Below are positions 21,296 to 31,021 of a DNA stretch of 64,000 bases, in pieces (position 1 is the stretch's first letter; each line of letters begins with the position of its first letter). The notes beneath the pieces are model-generated. The model was not told the origin of the DNA. It saw only the letters and a list, made by a program, of their open reading frames with translations, and made no database searches. This stretch comes from Setoptus koraiensis (taxonomy: Eukaryota; Arthropoda), in the NCBI GenBank assembly GCA_048013815.1, contig CM106585.1:8370001-8434000 (forward strand). Reading direction: 5' to 3'. The position numbers and the translations under genes are program-made.

Positions 21296-24200
21296 CTAAA
21301 CAAAGCCAAAATTTTTCTCTTTGATGGCGATAAGTAACTTGTTTTTCAGAATAGTCTTCGAAGAATAAAGTGGTATATATAGCCTGAATATGCAAACGTT
21401 AGATGTCGGTAGGTGCTGGTCGTCTGCTGGCCTAATTGAGACAGTCGGCATTGGCTGAAATCCTTCCTCGCTGGCGGGTAGTGATGGAGATCCGGTCCAG
21501 AAGTAAACTAGATCTTGTTTTTCTCTAGTAGCCATTTTCTCCACTATAGACCAAAACCATTTCTTGAAATAGCCTAGGTGTTCGCCCGAGTTTTGCTTGC
21601 CTCTATCATCGATGAAGGTTGTGTAGCTCATCAGCGTCTTAACATTTATCTCTCCTACTCCATTGAGCAATAGTCTGAAGTCTTCAGCTGTAAGATTTTC
21701 CAATGCACAAGCTGGTATAGCGTCATGTACTCCTTGTTTCATTGATTGAAGAGCCTTCTCTTGAGATCGGACCATTCTTCTTAAGGAATATCTTCTGACG
21801 TAATCATAAACATTGGAGGGAGTTACTTCGATGTTCTTACCGCAAGGAACTAGTTCAACTTGACCTCCACCTTCTTCGGCGCATAAATCAACACAGAATC
21901 TCAGATCCAACGACTGAAAAGTTTGTTCTGCATCGCGATTTGTTTCGGCATCCAATATCAACTGTCGCAGCGATTCATACAAAAGAGGGTCGAAGAAGGC
22001 CAAATCGTGCCAAGATATCGGTCTCTTAAGGATGTATTTTATCACATGCCGGTTGAGCTGTATGGGGCATATTTCGTTCTGTGAGAGACAGATTCCGATA
22101 ATTCGACCAACATTCCGGAATGCATTCAAGCGTTCTGGTGTGGCATCACCTTGTCGGGGGGAGTAGAAGTTTCTCAATCCAGGCTGATAGAAGAGTGGTG
22201 TGTTATCTTCCTCATCTTCCTCTTCGCAAGCCGTTGTTTCATGTTCAGTGAGTCCTGTCTGAATGAAGTTTTCAGGGAAACTCATGTGTTCACTAATCAA
22301 TCTTGATGGTGAATTCAAAGATTGGTGAGCGGATGCATCATGGCCCGTGTTCGAGTTGTAAAGTCCAGCAAGTATATTTGCAGGGGAGTTCGATGTACCA
22401 CTAATCATGCCGAGATTAGGATTTATTGCATTGGCATTATTTATGGCATTAATAGGTAGTGAGCCCCATGGCGGATCCCTACTTGAGGAAGATTGTTGTT
22501 GACTAAATGTGCGGCGCGCTTGTTCACGCTCTCTTTCTTTGGTTTTGATTCTTTGAAGAAGATTGTACTGCGAGGGTCTTGCGTTCGTCTGACAACCCAT
22601 GAGTCTAGGTAGTTTTTCATTTGATAATATAGCTTCACAAAAGGCTGTGTAGAAGCTTCTGGCTACACCATTACCCTCACCTTTTTCATCCTTGAATGAT
22701 ACTTTAATCTTAGAAACTGCAAGTATAGGTAGCTCAGAAGAAACCTTTCTAACAAAAGCATGGTGAACGTTATTGAGTTCCTTGAATGTCTGTTCAATCA
22801 AAGTATTTCTATCACGATCTATAGAAGTGAATGTTATTTCCCGTGGAGTTGCTGTGCGTAATCTCTCCATATCTTTTCTGAATCTATTTTCTTTTGATGG
22901 GAATCCAACTAGGTCAGATATTATAGATCCTGGTTCTGCACCGACATCATCGACAAACTCACCCCCGAAAAGTTCAAGAGACAAGCGCCATCTACCTAAC
23001 AAGCTTGTATGAGTGATCTCCTTGTTGGCTGAGATAGGTGTATGAATGGCGCAATATAAACGACTCTCTTCAGTGTCTTTGGCAGTTTGTTTACTAGACG
23101 ATTGCCTAGCTGTGTCACAAGACTGTGTGAACGAAGATTGTTGTTTTGAAGAACACATCGGACAAGTTATCGCTGTTGACAATTCCGAGTTGCTAGTTCG
23201 AGCGCTAAGACTGAGCCGTGTAGGCAGGGAATCAAATATTAGGTCACCTGATGATGCGTTAGCTGCGGGTCGGGGGATACCAAATAGTTCCTCACGTCTC
23301 GATGTTGGCTGCAATAGGTGAGGTTGCTCCGCCAAAGGTAATGCCTCGGATATAGGTGATGAAAATGGATCTGGAGGTGGACAACCGAGGTAGAGTGTCG
23401 ACTCGGATCGTTTGAAGAATTGATGCCCAGAGCCTTTGGCATGGCTGCTAGATGCATTGGCTGTCGACAAGTTTGATGTAGCTTCATCAATGCACATTGG
23501 CATTTCATTTTGAGCGAGAGATAAAACAGCTTCGGCATCAGTTTCATCGTCGTTCCAGGTTTCACTGTAGATCTCACTTGGTGATTTGCTTCCAGATTGT
23601 TCTTTCTGCAAAGCCTGAAGATAGTATATGTATGCATCGAAGACGTAAGCCACGTGTCGCAAAGACGATACGTCCAGAATCGGCAATGAATCATAGTGTT
23701 CGTTTCCATGTCCTCGAATCAGAGATATCATGTAGGTAAGAAAGTCTCTTCTCGCAGCTGTACCATCAGGAACTTCATGTGAATCGCTTTGTGGCATCCT
23801 GATGTAACTGGGAGGCTGATTTAAACCGGATGTTCGACTAGTTGTTGGTATCAATTGTCCTCTGATATTAGGGTTGGTGTTTGCATTAGTAGGTATAATA
23901 TTACGGACCCCCTGTGATTCACTAGCGCTTGAAGACTGGTCATGAATTCGATTGTCACTCAATAGAGCGGGGACTTGGCGATTGAGATTCTGAGCAGATG
24001 AACTAGGCTGTTGTGGAACTCTAGATATTAACATTGTTGGGGGCAAAGGTGCCATACCGGATGCCATAAACCCAATACCAGGACCAGGATTGTTAACGAG
24101 AGCTGCATTAATACCGGAACTTCTGTATGGTTGATGATTATAAGAGCTAGTAGATGGTATAGGTTGCGAGGTTGAAACATGGTTTGTACCATTTGTGAGA

Positions 24201-27200
24201 GCACATCCGAACCTAAGCTGTCCTTCAGTCGAGTCCATCACTCTCAATAGCCAATCCCATGTTGGTTTCAGTTTTTTCTCAATGTTCTCAAGTATTGTTG
24301 TAGAAGCAGCTGGAGAAACTTTGAGCTGATTGATGGGCGAATTTGAGTTCTCCCCACGTTCAGATTCCCTAAGTAAGGGTATGAGATCTGATATTGAACG
24401 AATAATGATTGAGAAAGCTCTGGCCAACCCAACAGCTGTTGCTGCCATAGAGAGTTCATTACTGGTTGTAGGCACGGTAGTTAAATGAGAACCAGGGAAG
24501 TTTGTTCGTCTAGCCAACGAGGCGTCTAGATAGTAAGAGTTGTTGGTATGTATCCCTCCAATCGATGCAATTCTGGCAGCCCCATGAGGCAATGCGTTTA
24601 AAGGCGCCGAGTAGACACCACTGTGCTGGTCACGGTGTCGTAAGGCCCATTGTAAATGCTGAGCTAAGTTCGGTCTTGCGTTATTCTGTTGTTGATTTGG
24701 CATGAATGATTCTTGAGATTGCTGCATGGGCATATTAGAGATTGGCGGTCTTCTATTATCTACAGATAATTCGTCACCTACAAAGGCTAGTTCTTCATTG
24801 TCTTGCTCAGTATCATTGGCCTCACTTTCCTCATCATCTTCCGGATTAGATGAATCTCCAGATTCAACCTCAGAAAAATAGGCTATTGTCCCTGCTCCTA
24901 CCTCGCTACCTGTCGCGGCACCTGCAGTAACACTACGGTGGCCACTGGGGTTATCTGTGTTGCTCTGTAAAGAAGCGTCGTCTGCATTAGAATCACTCTC
25001 CGAGTCACTTTCATCATGACCTTCAGGCCTGTATACGTTGTTACTCTCATCTGCATCTTCAGAGTCTGCAGCATCGTTGATGCTAGAACTATCATAGAGA
25101 AGTCTGTCGGAATGATGCTCGTGTCTCGTAGAATCGTTGTTAGGTGCAGAAGAGTTCGGATTATCGTCATTCAAAGTTGGATTCGAGGGGAGATTTGAGG
25201 AGCTAGGCACTACGACAGGATCCACTATAAATATTTCTTCACTTCCTTGAGTAGCGTCAGCCATCGAATTAACTAATGAAAAAGGTGCGGTTGGTCTCGT
25301 GACACCAAGTCGGACTGGAGCTATAATGGCGTCGGCTATTTCTGCCAATTGCTCGGCAGCAATAGGTAATAGAGCTTGGAATACTCTTCTGCACTTTTGT
25401 AATATTGTTGACGGTTGATTCTTTTTCCATAAGTTGGACGAACCTCCATTGTTGTGCAGACCTACTTGAGCAAGACTAATTGGCAGATTGGATAGACTAG
25501 ACTGATTGGAGTAGTTGACTGGTGAAAGTTCGACACTCAAAACGAATCCAACGCGAGCGACAGACCGAACAAATCGAACAGCCACTTTTCTTGCTTCATT
25601 CGCGTGGGAAATATTGGAGTTGGAAGATTCTCGGATTATGGTGGTCAATAATACGTCCAACATTTCTTGTCCTATTTTGATTAGAATACAATGGGTGAAT
25701 CGATCCAGCAAAGCGGTGCCATCTTGATTCGACAATAAGGCTTGATCTTCAGCAGCAAGAACTGGGTTATAACGAGAAGTCGTCGAACCTCTCGAAGAAC
25801 TAGTGCCTGTATTTATCACGGCTTTAACTGCAGCCCATTCACCCAATAATTTATCAAGGGCTTTTCTGGAGAATCTTGGAGGCTCCAGATCATGATCAGG
25901 CATATTTTGTTCAGTGGAGTCACTGGGTTTTCTTGCTCCGCTGGGATGGCGAGATCGAGATGTTCCATATTGACGTTGCTCAACTATTTGTCGGCCGACA
26001 GTCTGCACTAAGAACAACAATATGTTTTCTCCTCTGCTATTAGTATATCCGACAAGATCTGTGTCGCTAATAAGTCGTCGTAGTAATTGATATCTGGCTG
26101 TTTGTGAACCAGCGACTAAGGCTTTACATTTACATTTTTCCCAACAATCACAGTACGCTGTGGGTGAAGTACGCTTCAATCTGCACTCGTGTCCCTTGTG
26201 ACAAACTCGAGCACATTCTGAGCAGCAACACAGTGTTTTGGTAAGGCCACAAGTTTTACATTCAAATATATCTTGATTGATATGTTGTGCCCCAGTCCAG
26301 GTGAAACTGCATGTGTCGTTGGCGCATAGCATGTACAGCGGATTGTTATCCAAGTTTGTTCCTTTAGGGAAGATCATTGAAAGAAATAGTTTACGTTGAT
26401 TTTCGGGCTCACTATTGGATTTCTCATAAGCGATTCGTTGAGCAACGTTCAGCAATATAATTGCTGCTGAGTATGCTTTGCCTGCGACTGCTGCCATGAA
26501 AGGTGTCATACCATGAGCGTCCCGCTGCACCATCAGATCAGGTAAGTAAGGTTTTAGAGCATGTGATTCTACTAGTATCCATAAGACTGAATGTGCAGCC
26601 TGTTTTTGTTCTGTGGGATCTATAGTGGAGTCATTGTTGGTATTGTTAAGATGATCATTCGCCCAAGTGTTGTTCAAAACTGCATTGGTTGAATCCGAGT
26701 CTGATAGACCAGGCATTGATCTACTATCGTTGTCCGAAGGTGCCAGATTTATAGTGAGATTTTGCTGTTGTGTGGCATGTTTCAATTTTGATCTCTTAAT
26801 GGCCTCGTGCAGAGAATTGGCCTGCTGGGCACTCGTATCCATTGGTTCGAAAGGTTCCTCGTTCGCGTTTCCAGATCGCATTGGAGTAGTAGATTCCGAC
26901 ATTTTGTTTGATGTTGGTACACATGCACTGACAGCGGCATGGAGTATATTTCTATTAGCATCAATACGTTCTCCAGCCACAACTTGCTGCGATGCCGGCT
27001 CTCGTTCTAATGACGCCAGAGTTAATCTGACATATTCCGGATCGCTTCTTAGAATAGCCGGAATTAGGATTTGGCTGTCCATTGCAAGAGCAACTACAAG
27101 AGTAGGATGGACTTTATTGCCATTCGTAGTGTCCTTAACTGGATGGACGGCCATAGAAAGCGCTTGAACGGGTGCCATATCTAATTGAAGAGGCTCCTTG

Positions 27201-29878
27201 ATCGAGTCTAAACAATCTTTGGATAGAGGGTAGAGTGCTCCGTTGCCATCACGTAATATCACTGCAACATCATTTTCACCACTAGTGTGTAAACTGATTT
27301 GAGATGGATCTCTTCCGAGGAAAGCTTGGTAGTCAGTAGGGAACGTTAAGGATTTGGTGGCCTTTCCTGAGGTGATCTGGTATATTTTGTATTGTATCTT
27401 ATTCCCTGATTGTACAATGGTGTGTATACCATTGTTGCTCACTGCGAGGGATAGTATTGACGAGCTGTCGGTTATGTTGATCTTTCTCGGAGATTTTTGG
27501 CAGTCTATCACTTTCGATGATGATGATCCTCTTACAAGCTGCAGCTCATCTTTTCTTATCATTCGACAATCCTGCAGGTAGGCGTTGACATCAGAGTCAG
27601 TTTGGCCAAATAGATCACGCTGGTTGAATCTAACTAATGCTGTCATACCATCCAGCTTAACAACCTTGGCAACAGTTAAATTTTTCACATCTTCCAAGAA
27701 AACTACATCTTTGAGATTCCACTGCTCTTCTTCTCTTGACTTGTCGTCATCCTTGACAGAAGAGAGATGACGATGTTTTCTCTTTGGCAGCGGGCTGCAA
27801 CCAGGCTCACTACAAGTAGATGAAGCTGGCGATGGTGGAGGAGGCATTTCCAAACGTTCAGAAGATGCAGCCTTCGATAGACCCGGACTTGATGGAGCTT
27901 GTTCCTCATTAGTGATACCACAAAATTCTATAGATTGACCAGGGACACGTCTGTTTCTTACGTTGGAGACTTTGCTGTCACCCCCTATTTGTGTTGTTGA
28001 CTGAGTGAGATACTTTCTGAATTCACTAGGATGAATCAATTTGAAGGTGCAAGTGTCGGTGATGTTCCATGCTGAAACCATCAATTTTCCGACCTTCGGA
28101 ATGCCTCCGCACGTAGTAAAACCAATCGCACCGCTGTGGTATGAGGGTGAGTTTTTTAGACAAATAACAGACCCAACCGATATTTCATTTGTGCTAGAAG
28201 CGCTTGATCGTTGCTTACTTGCTCTTGTTTGAACTTTTTTCCATGTCTTCTTTCGCTGCGCGAAAGGAGCTACACCCCACCAGTAAAGTGAGCCAGAGTC
28301 TAGTCGCACACATGTATATAGTGAGCATGTGTGTAGCTGAGTTATTCTATCACATCGCTGGAATTCTGGAAAACTCTGAGCAGAATGCTCAAGTTTAGTT
28401 GCGACGATCGATATTGTTTCATCGACCCATGTTGCCACCTTGTTTGATTCGGTGACGACAGAGGCTCTGATACAGGTAGCTGATAACAAAGTGATTTTTT
28501 CGTTTGTTAGATTGAGAGTAACAGCTTTCGGGTGGTAGTGGTTCATGTCACCTTGACGAATGCCTTCAAATGGATGAGGATCAGTCCATTTCCACTGATG
28601 GAGCTGGCCATTACTTGAGATTGCTATGAGTTCGGTGTATAGGCAAGCAATTTGCACAAATTTTTTATCATTGGTTGGCCATAGTTCGAGAGTATCAGAT
28701 ATGTAGATTGGGTTGCTATCAATAGAGGAAGTCTTTTTAGTGTGAGACGATCCATGCACAGAATCTGATCTGTGCGACGTAAAATCAGTAGGTGCGGTAG
28801 ATGTAGAAGGGCTACTACGGTTACTTGGTACATCAGATGCGGATTGAGTTTCCCTAAGTGCATACTCTAACCATCTACGCGAGGAAGATGACGAGACTCC
28901 TGGTCTCACATAATTATCTTGAGAGTTCAATCTGAGCAACTCTCTATCAGCTGAAACAGATGGATCTCTATCACTGGTGTTGCTGCGATTAAGACGGGCG
29001 CTGACACCTGATCTAAGGCGAGCTGATGAATAGGCATTAAAAACATCTTCAGGAAAAACTGTTTCAGCGTCAATGAGAACTGACGATGGTCCGCTAGGTA
29101 AACTAGAATCTAGCAACGACATAAGATCTTCATTTGGAAGGTAATCTTGACTTTCATCCATATCTTCAGGGTCTTCATTATCGCTACTTAGTAGATTGTT
29201 GACTGCTAAATTGACGTCGAGATTTGTACGCTGCAATTCTCTAACTATTGCGTTCCTAGGCTTACCTTGTAAAACAACTTGCGCCTGGGTAATCAAATCT
29301 TCTGGCACATATTGAGCTGGTATGAGAGCACGAGACCCCATAATAACACTAGTGGCACCACGCCCGCGGCTAGCAGTGTTACGTAGCATACGGCCGCGTC
29401 TAGCAGCTTGACGATGCTGCACAGATAATCCACTAACTTGCCCCGATATAGAGGCTCGATTTTGGCTGCTGGATCCACTACTGCCACCACCACCGCCACC
29501 AGAGCTGCCACTAGGTCCTGAGCTAGTTCCAGTATTATTGTTGGATGACGATTGTTTTTGGCCTGATATTTGTGATGATGCTTGCTGTGGTATCTGTGCG
29601 GACTGATCGACGCATGTTACTGGCACCGATGGCAAGTCTAGTCTATCAGCTAAGACTTGGTATTGTGTACGGTAAATTCTTCCATCCTCAAGGAGCAAGG
29701 CTATGTGTGTGGCACTAGCCGTTAATTGGACCACTGGTATAGATTTTATGGCATTAAAGGTTGTGTTGTACAATGAGGTTCCTTTGTTAGATCTGTCGGC
29801 CGCGTCTTTGATTCTATCGATCAGATTCTCATCGCTAGTCGGTAGTGGTGTTACCACAAATTGCATAGAATTGGACAT
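21296..29878 (-). CDS. UBR5: UBR5 / hyperplastic discs HECT E3 ubiquitin ligase
   Basis: One 8.6-kb exon encodes 2,860 residues from an ATG at 29878. A UBA domain is at about 185-235 (LIPAQYVPEDLITQAQ). RCC1-like segments follow, then a UBR-box zinc finger at about 1187-1255 rich in Cys/His (CKTCGLTKTLCCCSECARVC, KGHECR, CDCWEKCKC), which reads N-degrons. Long acidic and Ser/Asn-rich linkers follow. The HECT domain fills the C-terminus, with SFKDEKGEGNGVARSF at about 2395 and the catalytic Cys at 2829 in HLPTSNVC, 31 residues before the end exactly as in human UBR5; the protein ends KNFGFV. UBR5 builds ubiquitin chains in the nucleus and acts in N-degron decay and development. The MLLE (PABC) domain that normally lies inside the HECT region is not seen. 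Confidence 0.97.
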   Translation of the reverse strand: MSNSMQFVVTPLPTSDENLIDRIKDAADRSNKGTSLYNTTFNAIKSIPVVQLTASATHIALLLEDGRIYRTQYQVLADRLDLPSVPVTCVDQSAQIPQQASSQISGQKQSSSNNNTGTSSGPSGSSGGGGGGSSGSSSQNRASISGQVSGLSVQHRQAARRGRMLRNTASRGRGATSVIMGSRALIPAQYVPEDLITQAQVVLQGKPRNAIVRELQRTNLDVNLAVNNLLSSDNEDPEDMDESQDYLPNEDLMSLLDSSLPSGPSSVLIDAETVFPEDVFNAYSSARLRSGVSARLNRSNTSDRDPSVSADRELLRLNSQDNYVRPGVSSSSSRRWLEYALRETQSASDVPSNRSSPSTSTAPTDFTSHRSDSVHGSSHTKKTSSIDSNPIYISDTLELWPTNDKKFVQIACLYTELIAISSNGQLHQWKWTDPHPFEGIRQGDMNHYHPKAVTLNLTNEKITLLSATCIRASVVTESNKVATWVDETISIVATKLEHSAQSFPEFQRCDRITQLHTCSLYTCVRLDSGSLYWWGVAPFAQRKKTWKKVQTRASKQRSSASSTNEISVGSVICLKNSPSYHSGAIGFTTCGGIPKVGKLMVSAWNITDTCTFKLIHPSEFRKYLTQSTTQIGGDSKVSNVRNRRVPGQSIEFCGITNEEQAPSSPGLSKAASSERLEMPPPPSPASSTCSEPGCSPLPKRKHRHLSSVKDDDKSREEEQWNLKDVVFLEDVKNLTVAKVVKLDGMTALVRFNQRDLFGQTDSDVNAYLQDCRMIRKDELQLVRGSSSSKVIDCQKSPRKINITDSSSILSLAVSNNGIHTIVQSGNKIQYKIYQITSGKATKSLTFPTDYQAFLGRDPSQISLHTSGENDVAVILRDGNGALYPLSKDCLDSIKEPLQLDMAPVQALSMAVHPVKDTTNGNKVHPTLVVALAMDSQILIPAILRSDPEYVRLTLASLEREPASQQVVAGERIDANRNILHAAVSACVPTSNKMSESTTPMRSGNANEEPFEPMDTSAQQANSLHEAIKRSKLKHATQQQNLTINLAPSDNDSRSMPGLSDSDSTNAVLNNTWANDHLNNTNNDSTIDPTEQKQAAHSVLWILVESHALKPYLPDLMVQRDAHGMTPFMAAVAGKAYSAAIILLNVAQRIAYEKSNSEPENQRKLFLSMIFPKGTNLDNNPLYMLCANDTCSFTWTGAQHINQDIFECKTCGLTKTLCCCSECARVCHKGHECRLKRTSPTAYCDCWEKCKCKALVAGSQTARYQLLRRLISDTDLVGYTNSRGENILLFLVQTVGRQIVEQRQYGTSRSRHPSGARKPSDSTEQNMPDHDLEPPRFSRKALDKLLGEWAAVKAVINTGTSSSRGSTTSRYNPVLAAEDQALLSNQDGTALLDRFTHCILIKIGQEMLDVLLTTIIRESSNSNISHANEARKVAVRFVRSVARVGFVLSVELSPVNYSNQSSLSNLPISLAQVGLHNNGGSSNLWKKNQPSTILQKCRRVFQALLPIAAEQLAEIADAIIAPVRLGVTRPTAPFSLVNSMADATQGSEEIFIVDPVVVPSSSNLPSNPTLNDDNPNSSAPNNDSTRHEHHSDRLLYDSSSINDAADSEDADESNNVYRPEGHDESDSESDSNADDASLQSNTDNPSGHRSVTAGAATGSEVGAGTIAYFSEVESGDSSNPEDDEESEANDTEQDNEELAFVGDELSVDNRRPPISNMPMQQSQESFMPNQQQNNARPNLAQHLQWALRHRDQHSGVYSAPLNALPHGAARIASIGGIHTNNSYYLDASLARRTNFPGSHLTTVPTTSNELSMAATAVGLARAFSIIIRSISDLIPLLRESERGENSNSPINQLKVSPAASTTILENIEKKLKPTWDWLLRVMDSTEGQLRFGCALTNGTNHVSTSQPIPSTSSYNHQPYRSSGINAALVNNPGPGIGFMASGMAPLPPTMLISRVPQQPSSSAQNLNRQVPALLSDNRIHDQSSSASESQGVRNIIPTNANTNPNIRGQLIPTTSRTSGLNQPPSYIRMPQSDSHEVPDGTAARRDFLTYMISLIRGHGNEHYDSLPILDVSSLRHVAYVFDAYIYYLQALQKEQSGSKSPSEIYSETWNDDETDAEAVLSLAQNEMPMCIDEATSNLSTANASSSHAKGSGHQFFKRSESTLYLGCPPPDPFSSPISEALPLAEQPHLLQPTSRREELFGIPRPAANASSGDLIFDSLPTRLSLSARTSNSELSTAITCPMCSSKQQSSFTQSCDTARQSSSKQTAKDTEESRLYCAIHTPISANKEITHTSLLGRWRLSLELFGGEFVDDVGAEPGSIISDLVGFPSKENRFRKDMERLRTATPREITFTSIDRDRNTLIEQTFKELNNVHHAFVRKVSSELPILAVSKIKVSFKDEKGEGNGVARSFYTAFCEAILSNEKLPRLMGCQTNARPSQYNLLQRIKTKEREREQARRTFSQQQSSSSRDPPWGSLPINAINNANAINPNLGMISGTSNSPANILAGLYNSNTGHDASAHQSLNSPSRLISEHMSFPENFIQTGLTEHETTACEEEDEEDNTPLFYQPGLRNFYSPRQGDATPERLNAFRNVGRIIGICLSQNEICPIQLNRHVIKYILKRPISWHDLAFFDPLLYESLRQLILDAETNRDAEQTFQSLDLRFCVDLCAEEGGGQVELVPCGKNIEVTPSNVYDYVRRYSLRRMVRSQEKALQSMKQGVHDAIPACALENLTAEDFRLLLNGVGEINVKTLMSYTTFIDDRGKQNSGEHLGYFKKWFWSIVEKMATREKQDLVYFWTGSPSLPASEEGFQPMPTVSIRPADDQHLPTSNVCIFRLYIPLYSSKTILKNKLLIAIKEKNFGFV

Positions 29879-31021
29879 GATATGAAACTAATGGTGGTGG
29901 CGACGGTGACAATCTTATGTATATTTCACAAATATTTTTCAACAATAATGATAATAATAATATAGTGCCTCCCCCTAGTATCTTTTGTTAGAGAAGGCGT
30001 TTATGTCTTTATTCCCGTTTGACCATTCGGGTGATGAGATGTTTAAGTTACTATCTTGAGCAATATGTTGTTATTTGTTATATTTAATCAACTATTGTAT
30101 AATATATTGAGGACATAGCTAAACTGTTGTAGCCATTTGAATTGGCTTAAACATAGTTATGAATATAATGTAATAATAATAATAATGAGATAATAATGAT
30201 TTTTTTATTAATGCAGTTATTGTAATGCTGCACTACTATCATCTAGGAATATCACGATGAGATTTAGAATGTGACGATTTTACGACGATGTTGTCTTTAT
30301 TCTCAAAAGCATTGCTGTTCACTAAAACGCCATTGACAGAGAAGGCGCATGCGTCTTATGCAAGCGCCATTTTCAAACAAATAAAGGACCCCATATGGGT
30401 GTGTCAGTCAATTGATACTGCACACACTTGCAATCTGTGACTCACAAAAACAAAAACAATAATTGTTTCGTCCAAGAGTCGGTAATCCTAGAAAACTTTT
30501 TTGTTTGCCACTATTTCACTATTTTAATCACAAATCTACTAAACTAATTACTATTTACTAATGTTGATAGCAAGCAGAGTTTAGTTTAAGTAGGCCGGCG
30601 GTGTCATCAGTTCAATAGGCAGTTGTTTATCACAAAGAGGATGCGCATACCAGTTGTTAATCCGCAGCAACACCACATGCACCTGACAAAGACTTACGGG
30701 TTCACGTACCCCTCGTACTGCGTTCTACGTGAAACGGGTATGCGGCTGCGCCGTGATTCAGTGTGAATACTTCAAAATAGAATGGAAAAATTATTTCATG
30801 TCGTTATTCAAAACAGATTTGTACATCTTGGCTGCAATCAATTTATTCTTGCAAGGACACACAAATATGACGAAGCTCAACTCAAACGGCTAAAACTATT
30901 CCAAGTACAATCTCTCACAGGGCTTGTGGCCTAACAACGGCCAGAAACTGTCAGATAGGCGTATCAATTACAATTTTATAACACGAACGGTCTCATTTTT
31001 TGAACTACATAAAAAGTAATC
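29879..31021. promoter_or_regulatory. divergent UBR5/FBXL6 intergenic promoter region
   Basis: The start codons of UBR5 (minus) and FBXL6 (plus) face away from each other 1.14 kb apart. Inside lie an NRF-1-like GCGCATGCG at 30345-30353 and a GCGCCATTTT, the reverse complement of a YY1/Pho-type AAAATGGCG, at 30364-30373. Such elements are common at housekeeping promoters. An inverted repeat, ttcacgta at 30701-30708 with tacgtgaa at 30726-30733, is also present. No TATA box is evident. Function is inferred from layout and motifs. Confidence 0.45.

Noticed and set aside
30680-30760. tRNA-like arm (gggttcacgtaccc) near the FBXL6 start
   Set aside because: No cloverleaf can be completed and the B-box differs from the consensus; no other tRNA or rRNA gene was recognised in the window.
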